Below are positions 25,679 to 35,043 of a stretch of 64,000 nucleotides of DNA, piece by piece. The DNA comes from Bacteriovoracaceae bacterium. GTDB lineage: Bacteria; Bdellovibrionota; Bacteriovoracia; Bacteriovoracales; Bacteriovoracaceae. The DNA lies in NCBI GenBank assembly GCA_025210745.1, contig JAOARC010000050.1:1-64000 (forward strand), given 5' to 3'. Numbering within the stretch: position 1 is the first letter of the stretch; each line of letters starts with the position of its first letter. A program made the position numbers and the translations under genes. Below the pieces are notes generated by a model. That model was given only the letters and a program-made list of their open reading frames with translations, did not search any database and was not told the DNA's origin.

Positions 25679-26739
25679 GGCTGATATTGCTCAATATCTC
25701 CACTAATGGAACCAATTTTTATTTTAGCTTTAAACTTTAAGAAAGCACGATATTGATCTGCACTAAACCAAAAAGTCATATCACCACTTTTTAAAGTTGA
25801 ACCATCATAGTTTGATGATGCTAAAACTTTATAAGCTAACTTCTGTCCAACCTTTGTATCTATTTTTTCTTTTTTAAGAATCTTTATTGCAAAGATCTTA
25901 GCAATACCTCTATTTATAAATGGAACATCATACTTTGCTCCAATTTTCATATTTAGACCTCTAATAAAATATATAAGAGATAGTGGGTCCTGATAAAATT
26001 TTGGAATATATCCTTCGTATTTTTTCTTTTTAGTTTTCTTCTTTGTCACTCTTTTATAAAAACTAACAACTTTATGATTTGTTCCATCAAATAACTGTAG
26101 AGCATCTACATTTTGTGATGACTCTCTTTGAATTAAACTAAACTTTGCAGGAGTAAAAGAATCTTCATATACATAGCTATCAACAGTATCATCAAGCTCA
26201 TATAAATAACGATAGAATCTTGCCGTCTTTAGTTTTGTTTTAAAGTGATATGCAGGTCTACCTCCTACAACAGTCATGGGTGCAACTTCTAAAGAGATCT
26301 TTCCAGTAGATACACCTAAGTAACTCATATCAATAATTGCTTTTTCACCAACCTTAAATGAAGGCTTAAAATTATCTAAGATATTTTTATTTTTCTTATT
26401 TAGAATGATAAGATCTTTTGGATAATCCTCAGGGTGTTCAGACTTTATATATTCTTTTTTCTTTACCTGCTTGTTTTTAGTCTTCTTAGGAGTTTTCTTT
26501 ATTACAACTTTTTTTTGAGTTTTTTCTTTTTTTACAGAAACGACTTCTTCATTTTTATCTTCAACTTCTTTGGGGGCTTTTTGAGTTTTAAACTTTTCTA
26601 AAACATCACTATCGACATCAAAGTCCTTCATTAGTTCTTCATTTCGCGCGCTAGAATCATCATTTGAGGAAAAGTAATCTTTTAATGTTGTTGAGCAAGA
26701 AACAGATAAAAATAACGACAATATTAATAGTTTATTCAC
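25675..26739 (-). CDS. DUF3108 lipoprotein
   Basis: 354 residues. The signal peptide ends in SVSC (lipidated Cys15). A charged, low-complexity linker rich in Lys and Glu follows (about 25-95). The DUF3108 domain fills about 125-354, with FKVGEKAIIDMSYLGVSTG, an AYHFKTKLKT strand, a VDSYVYEDSFTPAKF segment and a C-terminal MTFWFSADQ. This family is often found beside lpx or envelope genes and has an all-beta fold of unknown function. It sits between lpxK (49 bases upstream) and the glycosyltransferase (four-base overlap), which points to an outer-membrane or LPS-related task. Confidence 0.8.
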   Translation of the reverse strand: MNKLLILSLFLSVSCSTTLKDYFSSNDDSSARNEELMKDFDVDSDVLEKFKTQKAPKEVEDKNEEVVSVKKEKTQKKVVIKKTPKKTKNKQVKKKEYIKSEHPEDYPKDLIILNKKNKNILDNFKPSFKVGEKAIIDMSYLGVSTGKISLEVAPMTVVGGRPAYHFKTKLKTARFYRYLYELDDTVDSYVYEDSFTPAKFSLIQRESSQNVDALQLFDGTNHKVVSFYKRVTKKKTKKKKYEGYIPKFYQDPLSLIYFIRGLNMKIGAKYDVPFINRGIAKIFAIKILKKEKIDTKVGQKLAYKVLASSNYDGSTLKSGDMTFWFSADQYRAFLKFKAKIKIGSISGDIEQYQP

Positions 26740-26787
26740 AAAACCTCTTTAAGTTATATTTATAACTATTTTAGTCTTATCTGGATT

Positions 26788-27828
26788 TTATTCAAGAGAG
26801 AAACGGGTGTTTATAAGCTCTAAAAACTGGCCTTGTCCACTTAGAAACTCTAGCTTAATTCTCAGGTAAAACAGAGAATTTTCAAGCTGTTTAAACTTAG
26901 AAAGCTTTACATAATCTTTTTCAGTACAGATAAAGTGATATTGATCAAGTGGATAGTCTTTTAACAACTTATCTATAAACTTATCATCAAAATTAAAGTG
27001 GTCAGAGTATTCACTTTTTTCATCAATATTTATATTTAAAGAATAAAGTGTCTGATAAAATGACTCAGGAGATGCAATAGCACTGATTGCAACAATTTTT
27101 TTAGACTCGATATCTGTAGTTTCAATTTTTTTATTTAAATTAAATAGTCCAACAGGCACATAATTTGTTTTTAAAATAAGCGCATTACTTTTAGTTTCTC
27201 TAATTTTCTTTTCAAGTAAAACTGAATTTTCATTATTATGTTCGTTAACTTTATTAATAATATATACATCTGCACACTTTATCGTTTCAAAGCTTTCTCT
27301 TAAATATCCTTTAGGGCAAGTGAAGTATTGATCTAAAGACATATTGGCATCAAACATTAAAATATCTAATGATCTTAAAATCTTTAAATGCTGAAACCCA
27401 TCATCTAAAATAACAAAATCAAAATCTTTATTTGCTGTATATTTTTTAAAGTTTTGAGATCTATTTTTTCCAACAATAATTGATGGTCTTTGCATATTAA
27501 AAGCTATCATTGAAGGTTCATCTCCAAATTTAATAGGATCAATATCTTCTTTTGACTCTAAAAATCCTCCTGTTTGCTCAAGAGAACTTTTATATCCTCT
27601 AGTAAGAACACAGACATCTTTTCCTTTTTCTTCTAAGTAACTTGTTAACCAAATAGTAAAAGGAGTCTTACCAGTGCCCCCAAATGAAATATTTCCAATA
27701 CTAATAACTGGGGCTTTTAAGATATTTCTCTTTAATAAATCATATGTATAAAAAGCTCTTCTTAGTCTATAAATAAAAGACCAAAGTTCACTTAATGGAT
27801 ACAATAAAAGCATCTTCACCTTACTCAT
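26788..27828 (-). CDS. lpxK: LpxK, tetraacyldisaccharide 4'-kinase
   Basis: Adds the 4'-phosphate to the lipid A precursor at the inner membrane, making lipid IVA. The 346-residue protein has an N-terminal membrane-associated helix, the LpxK-type P-loop GNISFGGTGKT at 45-55, TRGYKS, and the DDGFQHLKILRSLDILMFD motif with the catalytic Asp. Length matches the family (about 330-350). It overlaps lpxB by eight bases. No msbA lies between lpxB and lpxK as it does in many other bacteria. Confidence 0.95.
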   Translation of the reverse strand: MSKVKMLLLYPLSELWSFIYRLRRAFYTYDLLKRNILKAPVISIGNISFGGTGKTPFTIWLTSYLEEKGKDVCVLTRGYKSSLEQTGGFLESKEDIDPIKFGDEPSMIAFNMQRPSIIVGKNRSQNFKKYTANKDFDFVILDDGFQHLKILRSLDILMFDANMSLDQYFTCPKGYLRESFETIKCADVYIINKVNEHNNENSVLLEKKIRETKSNALILKTNYVPVGLFNLNKKIETTDIESKKIVAISAIASPESFYQTLYSLNINIDEKSEYSDHFNFDDKFIDKLLKDYPLDQYHFICTEKDYVKLSKFKQLENSLFYLRIKLEFLSGQGQFLELINTRFSLE

Positions 27829-28948
27829 TTATAACCTCGGCCATATATGAAGCGATATCAAACTGCCCTTGATCTAAAAGATCTTTTGTTTGAGATAAAG
27901 TACTAATTTTTGAATTGTAGTGTTCTCTATCTGTTAATAGTCTAATAATTGTTTTAGAAATATTATATCTATCTGCTCTATAATGAAGGTGCTCATCATA
28001 AACATAATCACCATGAATTATATTTGTAAGTGATACTGGTCCATCATAAGTAATAATCGATCTAAAGATAAATTCATTTACCATTGATAGTTTATAAGCA
28101 ACAACTGTTGGTAAACTGAAAATCCCTGTTGCCAAAGTTACGGTTCCAGAAGCAGCCATACAAACATCAGCCCAATCACATGCTTTTATAAGATCATCAG
28201 AATCCCAAACTTTAATATCTTTAGGAAGACTTTTCATTGCATCACTAACACTAGAAACCTTTACAATACCAACTTCAATATCACTGACTTCTTTTCGAAC
28301 AAGATTTAAGGCCTCTATAAATACGGGTAATAATCCTTCTACTTCAAATCTTCTACTTCCAGGTAATAGAAGAATTCTTTTTTTTCTTTGATTAAGTTCA
28401 TCAAAGCTTTTATGTCTTAACGAACCTAGCTTATCTCCATATTCGTAAATAAGAGGATGAGTTACAGGCTTAATTCTTTTTACACCTCTATCTTCAAACC
28501 ACTTTTTTTCAAAAGGTAAAATGGTAAATAAGGTATGAACACACTTTTCTAATGTTTTAGCACGCCATGCTTTCCATACCCATGCTTGAGGAGCAACATA
28601 ATAAAGAACATTAACGTCCATCTTTTTTAAAGTTTTAGCAAGTTTTAAGTTAAACCCTTGAAAATCAATAAGAATTGCCGTTTTTACATTTTGCTCTTTA
28701 ACTCTTTTAACTATTTTTTTAAATGCATTTTTATAAAAAGGAAGTTTTCTAAGAACATCAGTTAGTCCCATAGAGGAAAAATCTTTATAATGATACATTA
28801 GATCCACACCTAGTGCTTCAAGCTTATCGCCCCCAACTCCAAAATAGTCTGTATTAGGGGTTTTATCTTTAAGTCCTTTAAAAAAGCTTAGAGCATGATC
28901 TTCCCCAGACTTTTCTCCGGCAATGATTAAACATGACTGTCTACTCAT
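27821..28948 (-). CDS. lpxB: LpxB, lipid A disaccharide synthase
   Basis: Joins UDP-2,3-diacylglucosamine and lipid X into the lipid A disaccharide. The 375 residues show the family N-terminus IIAGEKSGEDHALSFFKGLK, YYVAPQAWVWKAWRAKTL, the LLPGSRRFEVEGLLPVF donor-site motif, and AASGTVTLATGIFSLPTVVAYKLS. Length matches E. coli LpxB (382). It shares a TAATG junction with the oxidoreductase gene upstream and overlaps lpxK downstream, so it lies inside a tightly coupled operon. Confidence 0.96.
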   Translation of the reverse strand: MSRQSCLIIAGEKSGEDHALSFFKGLKDKTPNTDYFGVGGDKLEALGVDLMYHYKDFSSMGLTDVLRKLPFYKNAFKKIVKRVKEQNVKTAILIDFQGFNLKLAKTLKKMDVNVLYYVAPQAWVWKAWRAKTLEKCVHTLFTILPFEKKWFEDRGVKRIKPVTHPLIYEYGDKLGSLRHKSFDELNQRKKRILLLPGSRRFEVEGLLPVFIEALNLVRKEVSDIEVGIVKVSSVSDAMKSLPKDIKVWDSDDLIKACDWADVCMAASGTVTLATGIFSLPTVVAYKLSMVNEFIFRSIITYDGPVSLTNIIHGDYVYDEHLHYRADRYNISKTIIRLLTDREHYNSKISTLSQTKDLLDQGQFDIASYMAEVINE

Positions 28949-29895
28949 TACAGCTTAATTTCCTCATTCTTATCTAAAGACTCTAAAACTTTATCAATAA
29001 CAGATACGATATTAGAACCTTCTTCAAAGGTAACCATTTCTTTTGAATCATTTAGGATTGAATTATAGAATCTTTCTTGTTCTATATTTAAATGATCTCT
29101 TTTTTCGTAAGTATAGTTTTGTACAAACTCTTGCGGATTAGTAGAGCTATTATCAGCTATTGAATATTCATTTTTAAACATATCAACGAAAATACATCCA
29201 TTACTAGACATAATTTCTAATGTTCTTTGTTCATAAGTATGGTTTCTTCCTGATGTAATTTCAAAAATACTTCCATCTTGCGCAAATAAATAACAAGTTA
29301 CATGATCCCACTTATCAGTTCTAATCTTATATCCATCTGCAACTAGCGATTTAAACTTTTTATTAAAGATATAATGACATAAATCAAGATCATGAATCAT
29401 AAGATCCTGAACAACATCTACATCCGTTGCTCTTCCTTTAAATGGTGCAAACCTATTAATCTTTACGTGTACTTTTCCTTCAATTTTATCAGTATAGGGC
29501 TTAATTTTGTCCCAAGCTTCGTGACATCTTTCAGAATGTCCAACTTGAAACTTTAGTGAAGAGTCTTTTAGCTCACTAAGCTTAACTGCTTCATCAGATG
29601 AAGAACAAAGAGGTTTTTCACAAAAAATATGTTTTTTCTTTTCTAGTAAATATTTTGTAACATCAAAATGAAAAGATGTCGGTGTTACAATTATAGCAGC
29701 ATCTATTTCATCAATAATTTCTTCAACAGAAGCCACTACTTTTGCATTAGGATGATTTTCTTTAGCAAGCAATTGATTTTTTTCAAAAGGTTCTACAATA
29801 GCAACTAAGTTCGAGGCTTCTAATCCATCTGCTTTTTGAGCATGCCATTTTCCAAGGTGGCCATAACCAATAAGTGCAACATTTACTTTATTCAT
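28948..29895 (-). CDS. Gfo/Idh/MocA oxidoreductase in the lpx operon (GnnA candidate)
   Basis: 315-residue NAD(P)-dependent sugar dehydrogenase: VALIGYGHLGKWHAQK dinucleotide-binding start, the EKPLCSSSDEA motif with catalytic Lys, and DLMIHDLDLCHYI in the C-terminal domain. It lies between lpxA (four bases away) and lpxB (one-base overlap). In Acidithiobacillus and Leptospira the homolog GnnA oxidises the 3-OH of UDP-GlcNAc so that an amino group can replace it, giving 2,3-diamino lipid A; Bdellovibrio lipid A is reported to use that sugar. A GnnA role is therefore attractive but inferred; the partner aminotransferase GnnB is not in this operon. Confidence 0.8.
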   Translation of the reverse strand: MNKVNVALIGYGHLGKWHAQKADGLEASNLVAIVEPFEKNQLLAKENHPNAKVVASVEEIIDEIDAAIIVTPTSFHFDVTKYLLEKKKHIFCEKPLCSSSDEAVKLSELKDSSLKFQVGHSERCHEAWDKIKPYTDKIEGKVHVKINRFAPFKGRATDVDVVQDLMIHDLDLCHYIFNKKFKSLVADGYKIRTDKWDHVTCYLFAQDGSIFEITSGRNHTYEQRTLEIMSSNGCIFVDMFKNEYSIADNSSTNPQEFVQNYTYEKRDHLNIEQERFYNSILNDSKEMVTFEEGSNIVSVIDKVLESLDKNEEIKL

Positions 29896-29899
29896 AATA

Positions 29900-30688
29900 T
29901 TATCCTAAAAATGGAGGAACTCCGATTTTACTTTCACTAATAAAAGCAACAATCTTTTGAATCAGTGCATTTTCTTTATATTCTTCTATATTTTCTTTAT
30001 TATCTACAAAAGCTCTTGGCGATAAAGTCGAGCTTTCCATTACACGGTAAAACTCGATCACCTCTGAAACTTGTTCTTTTGTACTTCCCATTCTTTTAAG
30101 ACCAATAATATTTATCCCCTTAAGCTTAATTCTATTTCCCATTGCCGTAAAAAATGGAGGGATATCTTTATCAATAGCACTAGCAGCTCCAATAAAAGCT
30201 CCCTTACCAACATGACAAAATGGAGTAACTCCGCAAGCTCCTCCCATTTGAACATTATCACCTAAGTGAACATGTCCAGCGCACATTGTTCCATTAGCCA
30301 AAGTTACATTATCTCCAATAACACAATCATGAGCAAAGTGAACATGGGCCATGAAATAACCATTATTTCCAATAATTGTTTTTTGAACTTCTTTAGTTGT
30401 CGCTCTATGAACAGTAACACCTTCTCTAAAAAGATTATTATTCCCAATAATTGTTTGAGTTGGTTCACCTTTATAAGACTTATCTTGAGGTGCTACTCCA
30501 ATTGAACAAAACTCATGAAACATATTTGCGTTACCAATAGTCGTGTGACCTTCAATAACAACATGAGATTTAAAAGTATTATTATCACCAATAACAACAT
30601 CTTTACCTATTAAACAAAATGGTCCAATTGTTACATTTTCACCAATTTTTGCACCTTCTTCAATAATTGCAGTTGAGTGTATACTCAT
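29900..30688 (-). CDS. lpxA: LpxA, UDP-GlcNAc (or UDP-GlcNAc3N) acyltransferase
   Basis: First acylation step of lipid A synthesis. The 262-residue sequence has N-terminal left-handed beta-helix hexapeptides (IGENVTIGPFCLIG and so on), the catalytic His in HVHFAHDCVIGD, the GGACGVTPFCHVG turn, and a C-terminal helical domain beginning IGLKRMG. Length equals E. coli LpxA (262). The acyl-chain and O- versus N-acceptor choice cannot be read here, but the adjacent GnnA-like gene raises the chance of an amino acceptor. It is two bases from fabZ. Confidence 0.95.
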   Translation of the reverse strand: MSIHSTAIIEEGAKIGENVTIGPFCLIGKDVVIGDNNTFKSHVVIEGHTTIGNANMFHEFCSIGVAPQDKSYKGEPTQTIIGNNNLFREGVTVHRATTKEVQKTIIGNNGYFMAHVHFAHDCVIGDNVTLANGTMCAGHVHLGDNVQMGGACGVTPFCHVGKGAFIGAASAIDKDIPPFFTAMGNRIKLKGINIIGLKRMGSTKEQVSEVIEFYRVMESSTLSPRAFVDNKENIEEYKENALIQKIVAFISESKIGVPPFLG

Positions 30689-30689
30689 T

Positions 30690-31175
30690 CTATTTTTCCT
30701 TAAAAGTTAATTTAGCTAATACTTGAGACTCAGATGTTTTTTCATCCTCATGAAAAACTTCACAGTTATAACTTGCAATGTTTCCTCGGCACTTTACAAC
30801 TGTAGAGATAATTTTTAGATCCATACCTGGTATAATTGGCTTTCTATATTTTGAATTATCGCTCCCAAGTAAGAGAGTTTCTACATCATAATTTTCAACT
30901 CCTTTTTCAAGGACAGGAATTGAAGCAAAAGCCGAAGCTTGTGCCATCATTTCAATTTGCACAACACCTGGTAAAATAGGATTGCCAGGAAAATGACCAT
31001 CAAAAATAACATGATCTTTTTTTACCTTATAATGAGCTATAACCTGAGTTCCTATAAGCTCTCTTACATTTGAAGGATTCTCAACTTCAGAAGTAATTGA
31101 CTCAATAGAATCAATAAATAAAAATGGCGATCTATGTGGTAGAAACTCAAGTACTTTTTCTTTATTAAATAGCAT
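30690..31175 (-). CDS. fabZ: FabZ, 3-hydroxyacyl-ACP dehydratase
   Basis: Dehydrates 3-hydroxyacyl-ACP during fatty-acid elongation and balances that flux against lipid A, which uses the same substrates. It is a hot-dog-fold protein with LPHRSPFLFIDSI at the start and the catalytic GHFPGNPILPGVVQIEMMAQ segment (His and Glu). At 161 residues it is slightly longer than E. coli FabZ (151). Its start shares one base with the lpxD stop, and lpxA follows by two bases: the common lpxD-fabZ-lpxA order. Confidence 0.96.
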   Translation of the reverse strand: MLFNKEKVLEFLPHRSPFLFIDSIESITSEVENPSNVRELIGTQVIAHYKVKKDHVIFDGHFPGNPILPGVVQIEMMAQASAFASIPVLEKGVENYDVETLLLGSDNSKYRKPIIPGMDLKIISTVVKCRGNIASYNCEVFHEDEKTSESQVLAKLTFKEK

Positions 31176-32200
31176 TAATTATCCTTTAACATTCTTCGAA
31201 GTTTAGCTTGATTTCTAAGCCACTCTTTTAATGGTCCAGCTGGGTGTCCTGCAACAACTTTCCCACTTTCTATGATTGCATTTTCACTGACAACAGCTGC
31301 TGCCGCTAGCGTGGCACCTTTTTTAACTGTAACTCCAGGAGCACACCCTGATCCTGCCGCAAATACGGCATAGTCTTCAACTGTACAACTTCCTGCCACC
31401 CCTGACTTACCACACATAATAACATGATTTCCAATAACACTATTGTGTGAAACCTGAACTTGATTATCTATCTTTGTTCCATTTTTAATTATAGTATCAT
31501 TAAAACAACCACAATCAATTTGTGAACTAGATCCAATTTCTACATCATTACCAATTTTTACATTATAAAGATGCCAGATTTTATTATGAATACCATCATA
31601 AAAATTATATCCAAATCCATCCGATCCAATAGTTGTATTTGCATGAATACGACAATCTGATCCAATCTCACAGTAAGCATATATGGAAACATTTGGATAA
31701 ATAACTGTGTTATCACCTATTTTACAATAAGGTCCAATGACAGCACCTGGCATAATAATAACTCCCTTTCCTATTACTGCCGCGTCTCCAATAAAAACAC
31801 CTTGAGCAATCTGAGCATCTGGATCTATACTTGCCGTTCCCATTTGTCTACCATCGACATATAAGTTAAGGTTTTCATATTTTTTATCATAAAAAGGTTT
31901 AGACAATAAGCACATCGACTTCGAAATATTGTCACTTGTAAAAAGATAATCAAACCTTTTATCTAATAGTTCTAATATTTCTGTATTGTCTTTATTATCA
32001 TCATAAAAATTCTTATCTATTATACCAATTAAAGACAGAGTATTTTCTTTAATTTTCTTTAAAAATTTTGACGACTTAATAAAAACAATTGTGTTTTCAA
32101 GAGGCTCTACAAAACTAGAAATGCCAGATATATTATCTGGCATACTTGTCAAGGCACTCAATCCTTTATCTAAATTTAATAGTGATTGTGTTTTCAGCAT
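31175..32200 (-). CDS. lpxD: LpxD, UDP-3-O-acylglucosamine N-acyltransferase
   Basis: Adds the second acyl chain in lipid A synthesis. The 341 residues comprise an N-terminal uridine-binding domain (about 1-100), a left-handed beta-helix (about 105-300) with hexapeptides such as IGKGVIIMPGAVIG, the NTTIGSDGFGYNFY loop and the QVSHNSVIG segment with the catalytic His, and a C-terminal helix ending LRRMLKDN. It shares a TAATG junction with the skp gene and with fabZ. Confidence 0.95.
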   Translation of the reverse strand: MLKTQSLLNLDKGLSALTSMPDNISGISSFVEPLENTIVFIKSSKFLKKIKENTLSLIGIIDKNFYDDNKDNTEILELLDKRFDYLFTSDNISKSMCLLSKPFYDKKYENLNLYVDGRQMGTASIDPDAQIAQGVFIGDAAVIGKGVIIMPGAVIGPYCKIGDNTVIYPNVSIYAYCEIGSDCRIHANTTIGSDGFGYNFYDGIHNKIWHLYNVKIGNDVEIGSSSQIDCGCFNDTIIKNGTKIDNQVQVSHNSVIGNHVIMCGKSGVAGSCTVEDYAVFAAGSGCAPGVTVKKGATLAAAAVVSENAIIESGKVVAGHPAGPLKEWLRNQAKLRRMLKDN

Positions 32201-32703
32201 TACTTATACTTTTTATCAAAAGCCTTGATAACTTTATCTGTAATATCAACTTTAGATCCAGCATATAATAAAGGCGATCCTTGTAAAGCAAAAGTCATAT
32301 CTAGTTTTTCTAATTTTGAGACACTATTTATAACCGGTTGTAGTTTTTCAAGTAATGGCTTTTTTAATTCAATTTCTTGCTTTTGAATTTTCTTTTGAAA
32401 TTCCATTGTCTTTTTTTGAATTTCAGCAATTTTCATTCTTATTGCTTTTTCTTTCTTTGCTTTAGCCTTGTCACTTAAAACCATACTTTGTTTTTGAAAG
32501 TCTTTTTGCATTTTCTTTATAGAGTCTTCATCTTTTTTTAACTTTGATTTCATCGAATTATAAGAAGTCTCTAAAGTCTTTTTAATTTTTTTACCAAGCT
32601 TTACTGTTACTAAAACTTTCTGAATGTTAACTTCACCAACTTTAGCTGCACCATATGAATAAAAAGAAAGAATAAAAGCGCTAATAATTAATAAATTTTT
32701 CAT
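32200..32703 (-). CDS. skp: Skp/OmpH periplasmic chaperone
   Basis: Periplasmic holdase for unfolded outer-membrane proteins on their way to BamA. It has a signal peptide (about 1-19, ending GAA), an AKVGEVNIQKVLV strand, a long Lys-rich coiled coil (about 40-120) that forms the tentacles of the trimer, and a C-terminal return strand with GSPLLYAGSKVDITDKVI. The 167-residue length is typical (E. coli 161). It lies nine bases after bamA and one base into lpxD, the widely conserved bamA-skp-lpxD order. Confidence 0.93.
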   Translation of the reverse strand: MKNLLIISAFILSFYSYGAAKVGEVNIQKVLVTVKLGKKIKKTLETSYNSMKSKLKKDEDSIKKMQKDFQKQSMVLSDKAKAKKEKAIRMKIAEIQKKTMEFQKKIQKQEIELKKPLLEKLQPVINSVSKLEKLDMTFALQGSPLLYAGSKVDITDKVIKAFDKKYK

Positions 32704-32712
32704 ATATACTCC

Positions 32713-34986
32713 TTAAAATAATTGTCCTATATCAAAATGGAACTTTTGCCCATCTTGGTTCTTGTCTTCTTCTGGATCTATTGGATAGGCAAACTCAAAT
32801 CTCAATACACCAATAGGAGAAAACCATCTAAATCCAAAACCATAGTCCTGTCTAAGAACACCTTCTTCAATATCTCCAGCACTCTCATATACATTACCAA
32901 CATCATAAAAAAGAACCCACTTTAAGCCTGCTTCTTTAATAAGAGGGTGTTCTAACTCAAAAGATGAAAGTAGAGATAAATTCCCACCGTTGTTAAATAA
33001 TGCTGTTTGCTCAGTGATTTTATCTTTATCGTAAACTTGAGGTCCAATATCTTCAAAATTGTATCCTCTCATATTTCTTGCTCCACCCATAGAGAACTTT
33101 TCTGTTCTCGGAAGCTTTCTATCCGTTGTTTTCATTAACTGCTGCATTTGAAGTCTATGCCTAAAGATAAGCTCTTTATCTTGAGTTAAAGGTTGATAAA
33201 ATCTAGTCTCAAAAATACCTTTAAGCCATTCTTGATCACCATAAAGCCCCGCATACTCAAACGACAAACTTCCATAATAACCATCTGTTGGCTCAAAAAT
33301 ATTATTCCTCCTATCGTATCTTATAGCAGCCTTTAAAGTTGCAGCAACTCCATTTTCAATATCAACATCGACTGTTGGGTTTGCAACATCTTCAAGATCT
33401 GTATATTCATGTCTTAAAGTTAAAAAAGCTCTTGTATACTCAAAGATAGGATAACCAACTCTGACATCGGCTCCATATTTTTTTGAAGAAAAAGATGTCG
33501 TAAGTCCGTTTGAATTACTATAAATATCTCCACCTGCTGTCCATAAAGTATCCAAAAAATATGGTTCAGTAAAACCTAGATTATAAGATTTTTGCTGTTT
33601 TGAATGATTCACATTAAAGTTTAAATTTTGTCCTTTACCCATAAAGTTATTCTGAGCAATTGAAGCTTGAAAGAACTCTTTTGTCGCTGTTGAATAACCA
33701 GCTCCTACTGATATTTGTCCAGTCTGTCTTTCTTTTATAGAAATTTCAACATCTAAAATATCATCTTTCCCACGAGGCGAGACAGTATTAAAAATAACAC
33801 TATTTTGTTCAAAAAACCCAAGCCGATTTACATTTTCTTTAGATTTACGAAGTAAACTTCCTGAATACATCATTCCTTCATAAATTCTAAGCTCTCTTCT
33901 TATAACTTTATCTCTAGTTTTAGTGTTTCCTTTAATACTAATTTTCCCAAAATAAGCAATTTTACCCTTTTCAAACGAATAATTAATATCAACTTTATTT
34001 TCACCAGGAACTATTTGAAGATTTCTCAAAACATTTGCAAAAGCATATCCCTTATCCTGATACATCTCTGTTAAAGACTGAATATCGCGTCTCAACTTTT
34101 CTTCAGAATATATATCTCCAGATTTTAAACTTGTTTTTTCATCTAACTCAGCACCTGTAAATAATAACTCTCCATTGTAAAAAATATCATTTACCGAAAA
34201 CTTTGGTCCTTCTTGTATCTTAATTGTAATAAAAATCCATTTTTTATCTTCTGAAACTGTAACTTCGGGATTACCAATATTAACCTGTAAATAACCTTTC
34301 GTTTTATACAAATACTTCAACCTTTCAATATCTGTCTGAAAATTAAATTCTTTAAAACTACCACTATCACTCATTCCAGAAAAAAATGACTCTTCAGTTG
34401 TTTGCATAAAAGGCTTTAGCTCATCATCCTTAACTTCATTATTACCAAGAAAATAAATTTTCTTAACCCTAACCTTGTCAAACTCTTGAATCTTAAACGT
34501 TAGATCTAAATTTCCAAACTCATTTTTACGAAGATCATAATTGATAACAGCAAGATAATACCCTTTTTCTTCATATAGTTTCTGAATAATTTGAACATCT
34601 TCTTTAATAGAGTTTACATCCAAAATATTAAAAGGTTTTGTTTTAATTTTCTCATTAATATCGTCATCCGAAACTTCATCATTTCCCTCAAATACAATTT
34701 TAGAAACAACCGATTTTTCTTTAACCTTAAAAACAAGACTATTAGACCTACGATGAGCTTCAACTAAATCAAAATATTTCATCTCATAGATTTTTTTTAT
34801 ATCGGACTTTAGAATTTCAGTATCGAGCATGATTCCTTTTTTACTAAATACTTTTTCCAATATGGCCTGAGGCTCAACTCTTTTAGTTCCCTCGACTACA
34901 ACTTTATTAATTTTAAATAGTTTTTTTGCAGAAGCATTAAAACTTCCTAAAATTAAAACTATTAAAAATATATACCTACCTAACAT
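32713..34986 (-). CDS. bamA: BamA, outer-membrane protein assembly factor
   Basis: Central component of the BAM complex that inserts beta-barrel proteins. The 757 residues hold a signal peptide (about 1-20), five POTRA domains (about 22-350; for example FKINKVVVEGTKRVEPQAIL and VRVKKIYFLGNNEVKDDEL), and a 16-strand barrel. The loop-6 motif appears as MGGARNMRGYN (VRGF/Y type), and the chain ends in Phe. Length is close to E. coli BamA (810). It is followed by skp and the lpx genes. The upstream gap to lolD is 57 bases. Confidence 0.97.
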   Translation of the reverse strand: MLGRYIFLIVLILGSFNASAKKLFKINKVVVEGTKRVEPQAILEKVFSKKGIMLDTEILKSDIKKIYEMKYFDLVEAHRRSNSLVFKVKEKSVVSKIVFEGNDEVSDDDINEKIKTKPFNILDVNSIKEDVQIIQKLYEEKGYYLAVINYDLRKNEFGNLDLTFKIQEFDKVRVKKIYFLGNNEVKDDELKPFMQTTEESFFSGMSDSGSFKEFNFQTDIERLKYLYKTKGYLQVNIGNPEVTVSEDKKWIFITIKIQEGPKFSVNDIFYNGELLFTGAELDEKTSLKSGDIYSEEKLRRDIQSLTEMYQDKGYAFANVLRNLQIVPGENKVDINYSFEKGKIAYFGKISIKGNTKTRDKVIRRELRIYEGMMYSGSLLRKSKENVNRLGFFEQNSVIFNTVSPRGKDDILDVEISIKERQTGQISVGAGYSTATKEFFQASIAQNNFMGKGQNLNFNVNHSKQQKSYNLGFTEPYFLDTLWTAGGDIYSNSNGLTTSFSSKKYGADVRVGYPIFEYTRAFLTLRHEYTDLEDVANPTVDVDIENGVAATLKAAIRYDRRNNIFEPTDGYYGSLSFEYAGLYGDQEWLKGIFETRFYQPLTQDKELIFRHRLQMQQLMKTTDRKLPRTEKFSMGGARNMRGYNFEDIGPQVYDKDKITEQTALFNNGGNLSLLSSFELEHPLIKEAGLKWVLFYDVGNVYESAGDIEEGVLRQDYGFGFRWFSPIGVLRFEFAYPIDPEEDKNQDGQKFHFDIGQLF

Positions 34987-35043
34987 CTAACACCTTAAGT
35001 CTTTACGCAAAATTAAGTATTTATGCTTTAAATATAATGAATA

